Positions 40,887 through 48,630 of a DNA stretch of 64,000 nt are shown here, in pieces (position 1 is the stretch's first letter; the number at the start of each line of letters is the position of its first letter). Position numbers and translations under genes: made by a program. Below the pieces are notes generated by a model. The model was not told the DNA's origin. It did no database searches and was given only the letters and a program-made list of their open reading frames with translations. This DNA is from Pelomonas aquatica (lineage in GTDB: Bacteria; Pseudomonadota; Gammaproteobacteria; Burkholderiales; Burkholderiaceae_C): positions 221,750-285,749 of the forward strand of contig NZ_JAPPUW010000002.1 of assembly GCF_026712205.1 (NCBI RefSeq), given 5' to 3'.

Positions 40887-42692
40887 CTAGCCTTCCCACG
40901 CCGGCGTGCTGCGCAGGACTTCCTCGATGGTCGTGACGCCCTCGGCCACCTTCATCGCGCCGGCCAGGCGCAACGGACGCAGGCCTTCCTGCACGGCCTG
41001 GCGGCGCAGCGCGTCCAGGTCGCCCAGCGATGTCTTGACGCCTTCGCTCACCGTCAGCAGTTCGTACAGGCCGGCGCGCCCACGGAAGCCGGTGTTGCGG
41101 CATTCCAGGCAGCCCACCGGCTTGTAGGGCTTGACGCCGCCCCCAAGCCGCCAGTGGCGCACCATGTCGTTCAGGCCCTCCCGCGTGACCGTGGGGTCGG
41201 GCTGCTTGCAGTGCGGGCACAGCGTGCGCACCAGACGCTGGGCCAGCACGCCGATGACGGTGGCGCTGATCAGATAGGTCGGCACTCCCAGGTCCTGCAG
41301 CCGCGTGATGGCCGAGACCGAATCGTTGGTGTGCAGCGTGCTGAAGACGAGGTGGCCGGTCAGCGCGGCCTGGATGGCCATCTCGGCCGTCTCGAGGTCG
41401 CGGATCTCGCCGACCATGATGATGTCCGGATCCTGGCGCATCAGCGCGCGCAGGCCCTCGGCGAAGCCGAAGTCCAGCTGATTCTGCACCTGGGTCTGGT
41501 TGAAGGCCGGCTCGATCATCTCGATCGGGTCTTCGATGGTGGTGACGTTGACCTCGTCGGTGGCCAGGCGCTTGAGCGTGGAATAGAGCGTCGTCGTCTT
41601 GCCGCTGCCGGTCGGGCCGGTCACGAGGATGATGCCGTGCGGCTGCTTGACCAGGCCCTCCCAGCGGTCGGAGTCGTGCTGGCCGAAGCCCAGCGAGGCC
41701 AGATCCTTGACCGCCGTCTCGGGATCGAAGATGCGCATGACCATCTTCTCGCCGAAGGCCGTGGGCAGGGTCGACAGCCGCATTTCCACCTCGTCGCCGC
41801 CCGGGTTGCGGGTCTTGATGCGGCCGTCCAGCGGACGGCGCCTCTCCACCACGTCCATGCGGCCGAGCAGCTTGATGCGCGAGGTCATCGCGCTCATCAC
41901 CGTGGGCGGCAGCTGGTAGACCGTGTGCAGCACCCCGTCGATGCGGAAGCGGATGACGCCCATCTCGCGGCGCGGCTCCAGGTGGATGTCGCTGGCGCGC
42001 TGGTCGAAGGCGTACTGCCATAGCCAGTCCACCACCTGCACGACGCCCTGGTCGTTGGCATCGAGCTGCTTGTTGCTCTTGCCCAGCTCCACGAGCTGCT
42101 CGAAGCTCGCCACCTGGCTCTGCTCGCCGGCCTTGGTGGCGGCACGCACCGAGCGGGCCAGCGTGAAGAACTCGGTCGTGTAGCGCGCGATCTCCAGCGG
42201 GTTGGCGATGACCAGCTTGACCGGCTTGCGCACATGCGACTCGATCTGCGCCACCCAGCCGGTGTCGAAGGGTTCGGAGGTCGCGATGGTCACGTCCGTC
42301 GGGCCGAACTGCACCGGCAAGCAGCGCTTGGCCTCGGCATAGCCGATGGACATCACGTCGCCGACGCGGCCCACGTCCACCTTCAGCGGGTCGATGCGCA
42401 GATAGGGCAGGCCCGCGCGCACGGCCAGCCATTCGGACAGCGCCTCGACGTCCAGCGGCTTGCCCGTGGCCAGTTGCACGAGGCTGGCGTGGCCCAGGCG
42501 CACCAGCGGGTGCAGAGCGCTGTCGCCGGCCGCGAAGCGCTGCTCGGTGCGGATCGCCTGAGCCTCGTCGATGAGGCCGTCCCGCAGCAGCCACTTCAAC
42601 AGCTGGCGCCACTCCAGCCGGCCCTCGGGCTTGGATGCGGAGGTGGCGGAAGGCGAAGACGACGCGGGCGTGGGTCTGGGCTTCGGGGTCAT
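40887..42692 (-). CDS. GspE/PilB-family secretion or pilus assembly ATPase
   Basis: 601 residues from the ATG at 42692; an ATG at 42755 would add 21 residues but overlap the upstream gene by 52 bases. An N-terminal T2SSE_N-like domain (LLKWLLRDGLIDEAQAIRTE, LAVRAGLPYLRIDPL) precedes the ATPase: Walker A GPTGSGKTTTL, Asp box, Walker B DPDIIMVGEIRD, His box TGHLVFSTLHTND, and a tetra-cysteine zinc site (CPHCKQ, CLECRNTGFRGRAG). It would power type II secretion or a type IV pilus. No other secretion or pilus gene is nearby, so its partner machine is unknown. Confidence 0.9.
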   Translation of the reverse strand: MTPKPRPTPASSSPSATSASKPEGRLEWRQLLKWLLRDGLIDEAQAIRTEQRFAAGDSALHPLVRLGHASLVQLATGKPLDVEALSEWLAVRAGLPYLRIDPLKVDVGRVGDVMSIGYAEAKRCLPVQFGPTDVTIATSEPFDTGWVAQIESHVRKPVKLVIANPLEIARYTTEFFTLARSVRAATKAGEQSQVASFEQLVELGKSNKQLDANDQGVVQVVDWLWQYAFDQRASDIHLEPRREMGVIRFRIDGVLHTVYQLPPTVMSAMTSRIKLLGRMDVVERRRPLDGRIKTRNPGGDEVEMRLSTLPTAFGEKMVMRIFDPETAVKDLASLGFGQHDSDRWEGLVKQPHGIILVTGPTGSGKTTTLYSTLKRLATDEVNVTTIEDPIEMIEPAFNQTQVQNQLDFGFAEGLRALMRQDPDIIMVGEIRDLETAEMAIQAALTGHLVFSTLHTNDSVSAITRLQDLGVPTYLISATVIGVLAQRLVRTLCPHCKQPDPTVTREGLNDMVRHWRLGGGVKPYKPVGCLECRNTGFRGRAGLYELLTVSEGVKTSLGDLDALRRQAVQEGLRPLRLAGAMKVAEGVTTIEEVLRSTPAWEG

Positions 42693-42703
42693 CGGCGTGG
42701 GGC

Positions 42704-43477
42704 TCAAAGCGCTTGCAGGATGCTCATCGGCAGCGGCCTCACGAGGCGCAGCCATTTGCGGGCCGGCAGCTTGAAGCGCGATTCGATATTAGCCGCGCGC
42801 TGCTCCAGCACGTCGCGGTGCGGCACCTGCACGCCGCGCGCGGCCACGAGGATGGTGTTGCCCTCCTTGGTGGGCGCCAGGCTCCAGACCTGGTCGGAGC
42901 CGAAGGCGCGGGCGATGCGCAGCGCGCTGCGCGCGAAGCTGGCGCTGCGGCCGAACAGATTGACCGTCATCAGCCCGCCATCGGCCAGCACCCCGCGGCA
43001 GGCTGCGTAGAAGGCCTCGTCGTCAAGCACCGGCGAGGCCGCATCGTGGTCATAGAGGTCCACGTTCAGCACGTCGGCGGTCTGCAGATGGGCGTCGTCG
43101 GCCACCCAGCGCCCGGCGTCCTCGTTGACGACGTTCAGCCGCGCATCGTCGGCCGGGAGCCGGAACCACTGGCGGCAGGCCGCGATGACCTCGGGGTTGA
43201 TCTCGACGGCCGTGGTCCGCATCTTCAGCTGGCCATGGCAGAAGCGCGTCAGCGCCGCGGCCCCCAGGCCCAGTTGCACGGCATGTCCCTCACCCAGCGC
43301 GGCCGGATCGCGCCACAGCATCCAGGCGCACATGCGCTGGATGTATTCCAGCTCCAGCTGGTCGGGCTTGCGGATGCGCATCGCGCCCTGCACCCAGATC
43401 GAGTCCAGATGCAGGAAGCGCACGCCGTCGAACTCGCTCAGCGTCGCCGGGCCCCAGGTCGGTGTTTTTGTTTTCAT
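42704..43477 (-). CDS. Spermidine synthase-like methyltransferase-fold protein
   Basis: 257-residue protein with a Rossmann-like core: VQLGLGAAALTRFCHGQL in the place of the SAM-binding GxGxG, AVEINPEVIAACRQWF, LNVDLYDHDAASPVLDDEAF. This matches spermidine/spermine-synthase-domain proteins found widely in proteobacteria. The canonical synthase active-site motif (GGGDG with the D-x-x-D for polyamine) is not clearly kept, so polyamine synthesis is not assured. Coupled (TGATG) to the DNA glycosylase gene and 11 bases before the GspE-type gene. Confidence 0.8.
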   Translation of the reverse strand: MKTKTPTWGPATLSEFDGVRFLHLDSIWVQGAMRIRKPDQLELEYIQRMCAWMLWRDPAALGEGHAVQLGLGAAALTRFCHGQLKMRTTAVEINPEVIAACRQWFRLPADDARLNVVNEDAGRWVADDAHLQTADVLNVDLYDHDAASPVLDDEAFYAACRGVLADGGLMTVNLFGRSASFARSALRIARAFGSDQVWSLAPTKEGNTILVAARGVQVPHRDVLEQRAANIESRFKLPARKWLRLVRPLPMSILQAL

Positions 43478-44055
43478 CAGGCGGGCATCCTAGGCCAGGC
43501 CAGGTGCGGGCCGAGCGCGGCGCGCCAGGCGGTGATCTTGTCGGCCAGGCTCAGGCCGGCATGGGCGGGGCTGGTCGACGGTAGCTTCAGCAGCGGCAGG
43601 CCGGGGTCGCCGAGGGTGGCCAGCGTCTCGCGGTGGGCCAGCGCGCCGTTGCAGGCGATGGCGCGCAGCGCCGGCAGGCGCGGCAGCAGTTCGGCCAGGT
43701 CGCTGGGCGCGGCCGCCTCGATGGCCGTGTCCAGGCTGCCGTCGCGCCGGCAGGAGGCCACCGCGTCCCACAGGCCCACGCCATGGGCCAGCAGCACGGG
43801 CAGCCGCTGCGCATAGAGCAGCATCGGCAGGCCAGGCTCGCCCAGCAGCGCCGCCATCACCGGCCAGAAGGCGTTGCGCGCGTGGGCGTAGTACTGGGCC
43901 GCCTGCAGCGAGGTTGCGCCCGGGAAGCTGCCCAGCACGAGGACGCGCACGCCGGCATCGAACACCGGCGCCAGCCCGGCCAGGCGGGGCGCGGATTCGG
44001 GATTTGCGGGATTGGTGGCCGCGCCGCGGCGCGGTGAAGATGGGCGGGTCGACAA
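43477..44055 (-). CDS. Uracil-DNA glycosylase superfamily, hypoxanthine-DNA glycosylase type
   Basis: 192-residue protein. VLVLGSFPGATSLQAAQYYAHARNAFWPVM carries the GSxPG and the NxFW motifs of family 6 (HDG), which removes deoxyinosine. CNGALAHRETL and LPSTSPAHAGLSLADKITAWR form the C-terminal motif with the S-T-S-P-A-x-A pattern. The start is uncertain: TTG at 44055 is the most upstream candidate without a good ribosome-binding site. Confidence 0.82.
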   Translation of the reverse strand: MSTRPSSPRRGAATNPANPESAPRLAGLAPVFDAGVRVLVLGSFPGATSLQAAQYYAHARNAFWPVMAALLGEPGLPMLLYAQRLPVLLAHGVGLWDAVASCRRDGSLDTAIEAAAPSDLAELLPRLPALRAIACNGALAHRETLATLGDPGLPLLKLPSTSPAHAGLSLADKITAWRAALGPHLAWPRMPA

Positions 44056-44139
44056 GGGAGGGCCGTCTCGGTTTCTGACAAGCCGCAGTGTGTCAGCCCA
44101 GCGGACCCGGGCCGCTTCGGCAACCCATGAACTTCAGCT

Positions 44140-44145
44140 GGAGGA
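44140..44145 (+). promoter_or_regulatory. Ribosome-binding site deciding the MscS start
   Basis: GGAGGA sits seven bases before the ATG at 44153 and favours this start over in-frame upstream candidates. Confidence 0.8.
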
Positions 44146-44152
44146 AACAGGC

Positions 44153-44962
44153 ATGAACACGGAAGCCATCTGGACCTTCCTGAGCACGCAGGGCGCCGAC
44201 TTCGGCCTCAAGGTGCTGGCCGCCATCGCGGCCTGGATCGTCGGCCGCTGGCTGATCGCGCTGGCCCTGCGCGTCTTCACGGCGGCACTGGAACGCGGCA
44301 AGCGCATCGACTCGACGCTGTCGGCCTATCTGCGCTCCATCCTCGGCGTGCTGCTGAACATCGTCCTCATCCTCGCCATCCTGGACATCTTCGGCGTCAA
44401 GACCACTTCCTTCGCCGCGCTGCTGGCCGGTGCCGGCCTGGCCATCGGCACGGCCTGGGGCGGCCTGCTGACCCACTTCGCGGCCGGCGTCTTCATGCAG
44501 GTGCTGCGGCCCTTCAAGGTGGGCGACTTCATCCAGGCCGGCGGCGTGACCGGCACGGTGACCGAGATCGGCCTGTTCGGCACGACGTTCACCTCGCCCG
44601 ACAACGTGCACACCATCGTCGGCAACAACACCATCTTCAGCGGTTCCATCCAGAACTACTCGGCGCTGCCGCACCGCCGCGTCGACTGCGTGGCCAAGAT
44701 CGCCAACGGCGTGGACCCGCTGGACGCCATCGCCCGCCTCAAGCCCGTCGTCGCGGCCGTGCCGAATGTGCTGACCCAGCCGGCGCCCGACATCGAGATC
44801 CTGCAGTTCACGCCCGAGGGCCCGCTGATGTGCGTGCGGCCCTACTGCCACACCGACCACTACTGGCAGGTGTACTTCGACACCCACAAGGCCGTCGTCG
44901 CAACCTTCGGCGCGGCGGGCTATCCGGTGCCGGAGACGCCGATCAGCCCGCGCAGCCGCTGA
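44153..44962 (+). CDS. Small-conductance mechanosensitive channel (MscS family)
   Basis: 269-residue channel that relieves osmotic pressure. Three N-terminal membrane helices are visible, the pore helix being SFAALLAGAGLAIGTAWGGLL (Ala/Gly-rich). They are followed by the beta domain FKVGDFIQAGGVTGTVTEIGLFGTTFTS and PNNxI-like GNNTIFSGSIQNYS. Length is close to E. coli MscS (286). The last 43 bases overlap the convergent tatD-type gene. Confidence 0.93.
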   Translation: MNTEAIWTFLSTQGADFGLKVLAAIAAWIVGRWLIALALRVFTAALERGKRIDSTLSAYLRSILGVLLNIVLILAILDIFGVKTTSFAALLAGAGLAIGTAWGGLLTHFAAGVFMQVLRPFKVGDFIQAGGVTGTVTEIGLFGTTFTSPDNVHTIVGNNTIFSGSIQNYSALPHRRVDCVAKIANGVDPLDAIARLKPVVAAVPNVLTQPAPDIEILQFTPEGPLMCVRPYCHTDHYWQVYFDTHKAVVATFGAAGYPVPETPISPRSR

Positions 44963-45753
44963 AGCGCATCCAGCGCGTTGGCCGTTGTGCCCGCGGCCGT
45001 CTGCTCCAGCGTCCAGCCGCGCAGCCCCGCCAGGCTCTGCGCGATGCGCGGCAGCTCGCCCGGCTCGTTGCGCGAGGTCGCACCGGCCGCGCGCAACTCG
45101 GCGGTCTTGTACAGCCATTGCGGCGGGATGTCGGGCGCGTCGGTCTCCAGCACCAGCGCGTCCGCGGGCAGCGTCGCGGCCAGGCGGCGGATCTGCAGCG
45201 AGCGCTCGAAAGTCAGCGTGCCGCCGAAACCGAGCTTGAAGCCCAGGTCGAGGAAGGTGCGGGCCTGCTGCTCGCTGCCGTTGAAGGCATGGGCGATGCC
45301 GCCATGCGAGAAGCCGACACGACGCAGGCCGGCGAGCAACTGGTCCGCGCTGCGGCGCACATGCAGGATGACGGGCAGGCCGAAGCGCTGGGCGAGCTTG
45401 AGCTGCTCGACGTAGAAGTGCTGCTGGGTCGCGGCGTCCAGCCCGGGCACAAAGAAGTCCAGGCCGATCTCGCCGACGGCGACGAGGCGCGGGTCGATGT
45501 GATGGGTGGCCAGCGCCTCGGCGAGACGGTCGAGGTCGCCTTCGGCGGCGCGCATCACATAGAGCGGGTGGATGCCCAACGCGTAGGCAAAACCCTGCCG
45601 AACCGCCAGCAGGCGCACGGTGTCGAAATTGTCGGCCTCGACGGCCGGCAGCACGATCTGCGACACGCCCGCGGCCCGGGCGCGCGCGATGACGGCGTCA
45701 CGGTCGACGTCGAACTCGGCCGCGTCGAGGTGGCAGTGGCTGTCGATCCACAT
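44920..45753 (-). CDS. TatD-family metal-dependent hydrolase/DNase
   Basis: 277-residue TIM-barrel hydrolase: HxH in WIDSHCHLDAAEFD, GIHPLY, a metal-bridging glutamate in AVGEIGLDFF, HVRRSADQLL, HAFNGS, and aspartate in LVLETDAPDIPPQW. These are the ligands of TatD-type two-metal nucleases. It overlaps the convergent mscS 3' end. Confidence 0.9.
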   Translation of the reverse strand: MWIDSHCHLDAAEFDVDRDAVIARARAAGVSQIVLPAVEADNFDTVRLLAVRQGFAYALGIHPLYVMRAAEGDLDRLAEALATHHIDPRLVAVGEIGLDFFVPGLDAATQQHFYVEQLKLAQRFGLPVILHVRRSADQLLAGLRRVGFSHGGIAHAFNGSEQQARTFLDLGFKLGFGGTLTFERSLQIRRLAATLPADALVLETDAPDIPPQWLYKTAELRAAGATSRNEPGELPRIAQSLAGLRGWTLEQTAAGTTANALDALQRLRGLIGVSGTG

Positions 45754-45773
45754 GCCGCTGGTTGTATCTCAGT

Positions 45774-46631
45774 TCAGCGGAAGACGACCGTCCGGTTGCC
45801 GTTCAGCAGCACGCGGTGCTCGGCATGCCACTGGATGGCCCGCGCCAGGGCCACGCATTCCATGTCGCGGCCGATGCCGACGAGCTGCTCGGGCGTGCAG
45901 CTGTGGTCGATGCGGGCGACCTCCTGCTCGATGATGGGGCCCTCGTCGAGGTCGCTGGTCACGTAGTGGGCCGTCGCGCCGATCAGCTTCACGCCGCGCT
46001 CATAGGCCTGGTGGTAGGGCTTGGCACCCTTGAAGCTGGGCAGGAAGCTGTGGTGGATGTTGATCGCCTTGCCCGACAGGTCGCGGCAGAGCTCGGGCGA
46101 CAGGATCTGCATATAGCGGGCCAGCACGACGAGGTCGATCTGGTTCTCGGCCACGACCTCGCGGATCCTGGCTTCCTGCGCGGCCTTCTGCGCGTCGGTC
46201 GCGCCCAGCAGCGGGAAGTGGTGGAAGGGAATGTTGTGCGAGGCCGCGAGCTGGTAGAAGTCGCGGTGGTTGGACACGATGGCCGGGATCTCGATGGGCA
46301 GATGCCCGGTCTGCACGCGGAACAGCAGGTCGTTCAGGCAGTGGCCGAGCTTGGAGACCAGCAGCAGCACGCGGGTCTTGCGGCTGCGCGCGACCAGCTC
46401 CCAGTCCATCGCGAACTCGGCGGCCAGCGGCGCGAAGGCCGCCTGCAGTGCGGCCTCGTCGACATTGGCCTCGAACTCGATGCGCATGAAGAAGCGCGCA
46501 TGGTCGGGGTCGCCGTGCTGGTGGGACGTGACGATATTGCCGCCCTGCTGCAGCAGCACGCCGGTGACGGCGTGGACGATGCCGGCGCGGTCGGGGCAGG
46601 AGAGCTTGAGAATGAAGCGGGGCATGGTCAT
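45774..46631 (-). CDS. purU: Formyltetrahydrofolate deformylase
   Basis: 285 residues. An N-terminal ACT domain ([25 protein letters not shown], about 8-85) is followed by a formyltransferase-like hydrolase domain with [20 protein letters not shown], the catalytic region [20 protein letters not shown] and [15 protein letters not shown]. It releases formate from 10-formyl-THF, supplying formate for purine synthesis and balancing one-carbon units. It shares four bases with the lolD stop. Confidence 0.95.
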   Translation of the reverse strand: MTMPRFILKLSCPDRAGIVHAVTGVLLQQGGNIVTSHQHGDPDHARFFMRIEFEANVDEAALQAAFAPLAAEFAMDWELVARSRKTRVLLLVSKLGHCLNDLLFRVQTGHLPIEIPAIVSNHRDFYQLAASHNIPFHHFPLLGATDAQKAAQEARIREVVAENQIDLVVLARYMQILSPELCRDLSGKAINIHHSFLPSFKGAKPYHQAYERGVKLIGATAHYVTSDLDEGPIIEQEVARIDHSCTPEQLVGIGRDMECVALARAIQWHAEHRVLLNGNRTVVFR

Positions 46632-47314
46632 GCGGAGGTCGTGGCGAACTGCCCCGCCACGAGGCGCAGCTGGCGGTCGCAGCGCGCCGCGAGGTCGCGG
46701 TCGTGGGTGACGAGGATGAAGCCGGTGCCCTGCTCGCGGGCGCGCTCCAGCATCAGCGCGAAGACGGCATCGGCCGTGTCGCGGTCGAGGTTGCCGGTGG
46801 GCTCGTCGGCCAGCACGCAGGCCGGCCGGGCCACCAACGCGCGCGCGATGGCCACGCGCTGGCGCTCGCCGCCGGACAGCTCGGCCGGGCGGTGGCGCCC
46901 GCGGTCCTCGAGGCCGACGCGGGCCAGCATGTCGGCCGCCGCCGCGCGGGCCTCGGCCGGGGTCTGGCGGCGGATGCGCAGCGGCATCGCGACGTTGTCC
47001 AGCGCGCTGAACTCCGGCAGCAGGTGATGGAACTGGTAGACGAAGCCCAGGTGCTGGTTGCGCCAGTCGCCGCGCTCGGCCTCGTCCATGCCGGCCAGCG
47101 CGCGGCCCATCAGCGTGACGCCGCCGGCGGTGGGCGCGTCCAGGCCGCCGAGCAGGTGCAGCAGCGTGCTCTTGCCCGAGCCCGAGGCACCGACGATGGC
47201 CAGCGTCTCGCCGCGCCTGACGGCGAGGTCGATGCCGCGCAGCACGGTCACGTCCAGGCCGCCCTCTTCGAAGCGGCGGGTCAGGCCGGTGGCCTGGAGA
47301 ATGAGCTCACTCAT
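46628..47314 (-). CDS. lolD: Lipoprotein-releasing system ATP-binding protein LolD
   Basis: 228 residues from ATG 47314 ([19 protein letters not shown]). Walker [10 protein letters not shown], signature [15 protein letters not shown], Walker [14 protein letters not shown]-loop VTHD; the DEPTGNLD context is that of LolD/MacB-type ATPases. It energises extraction of lipoproteins from the inner membrane and overlaps the lolC-type gene by eight bases. Confidence 0.94.
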   Translation of the reverse strand: MSELILQATGLTRRFEEGGLDVTVLRGIDLAVRRGETLAIVGASGSGKSTLLHLLGGLDAPTAGGVTLMGRALAGMDEAERGDWRNQHLGFVYQFHHLLPEFSALDNVAMPLRIRRQTPAEARAAAADMLARVGLEDRGRHRPAELSGGERQRVAIARALVARPACVLADEPTGNLDRDTADAVFALMLERAREQGTGFILVTHDRDLAARCDRQLRLVAGQFATTSA

Positions 47315-48566
47315 AGCGCAGCGCCTCCGCCGGCTGCACGCGGCTGGCGCGCCAGCTCGGGTAGAGGGTGGCGAGGAAGGCCAGCACCAGCGACACGATG
47401 GCGATGGGCAGGATGTCGCCACGCTGCGGGTCGCTGGGCATCTGGCTGATGACGTAGATGCTGCCCGGCAGGAAGCTGACGTTCAGCAGATGCTCGATGG
47501 CCGGCACGATGACGTCGATGTTGAAGGCCACGAGCAGCCCCAGCGCGACGCCAGCCAGCGTGCCGATGACGCCCGACACGGCGCCCTGCACGATGAAGAT
47601 GCCCATGATGGAGCGCGGGCTGGCGCCGAGGGTGCGCAGGATGGCGATGTCGCTCTGCTTGTCGGTCACCGTCATCACCAGCGTGGAGACGAGGTTGAAG
47701 GCCGCGACGGCGACGATCAGCGACAGCACGATGCTCATCATGCGTTTCTCGATCTGCACGGCGTCGAACCAGGTCGCGTTGGCGCGGGTCCAGTCGCGCA
47801 CGCGGATGTCGGGGCCCATGCTGCGGGCCAGTTCGCCGGCCACGCGGCGGGCGTCGTGCACGTCGCGCAGCCGGAGCTGCACGCCGGTCGGCCCGCCGGT
47901 GCGGAAGAGCTTGGCCGCGTCGTCGATGTGGACCATGGCCAGGCCCGAGTCGTACTCGTAGTGGCCGGCGCTGAAGGTACCCACCACGGTGAAGGCGCGC
48001 AGCCGCGGCACGACGCCGGCCGGCGTCACCTGGCCGCCCGGCGCCACCAGCGTGACCTTGTCGCCCTCGCCCACGTTGAGCTGGCGGGCCAGCTCGGCGC
48101 CCAGCACGATGCTCCAGGCACCGGGCTGCAGCTTCGCGAACGCCGCGTCCTTGAGTTGGGCGCCCAGGCCGGTGACCTGGGCCTCGTCGGCCGGCGAGAT
48201 GCCGCGGACGACGGCGCCACGCATGTCGTCGCCGCCGTGGGCGATCAGGCTCTGCGTGGCGATGAAAGGCGCCGCGCCGACGACCTCGGTATTGGCGCGC
48301 GCCTTGGCCGCCGTGGCCTGCCAGTCCGGCAGGGCCTGGCCGGCATAGTCCAGCAGCTCGACGTGGGCGATGACGTTGAGCATGCGGTCGCGCACCTCGC
48401 GCTGGAAGCCGTTCATGACCGACAGCACGACGATGAGCGCCATCACGCCCAGCGCGATGCCCACCATCGACACGCCCGAGATGAAGCTGATGAAGCGGTT
48501 GCGCCGCCCGCCCCGGCCGGCGCGGACATAGCGCCAGCCGACCTGGAGTTCAAACGGCAATGCCAT
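47307..48566 (-). CDS. lolC: Lipoprotein-releasing ABC transporter permease, LolC/LolE type
   Basis: 419 residues from ATG 48566 ([16 protein letters not shown]); a more upstream start adds 12 unlikely residues. Four membrane helices: one near residue 30 ([22 protein letters not shown]), then a large periplasmic domain, then three helices from about 275 to 405. Only one Lol permease gene is present beside lolD, as in many organisms with a single LolC/E-like (LolF) subunit acting as a homodimer. Confidence 0.92.
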   Translation of the reverse strand: MALPFELQVGWRYVRAGRGGRRNRFISFISGVSMVGIALGVMALIVVLSVMNGFQREVRDRMLNVIAHVELLDYAGQALPDWQATAAKARANTEVVGAAPFIATQSLIAHGGDDMRGAVVRGISPADEAQVTGLGAQLKDAAFAKLQPGAWSIVLGAELARQLNVGEGDKVTLVAPGGQVTPAGVVPRLRAFTVVGTFSAGHYEYDSGLAMVHIDDAAKLFRTGGPTGVQLRLRDVHDARRVAGELARSMGPDIRVRDWTRANATWFDAVQIEKRMMSIVLSLIVAVAAFNLVSTLVMTVTDKQSDIAILRTLGASPRSIMGIFIVQGAVSGVIGTLAGVALGLLVAFNIDVIVPAIEHLLNVSFLPGSIYVISQMPSDPQRGDILPIAIVSLVLAFLATLYPSWRASRVQPAEALRYE

Positions 48567-48630
48567 GGAATGAAAGTGCTGCGAGGGGCATGGGGCCGGC
48601 ATGGTAACTGGCGGCCCCTGTTTCCCCGGG

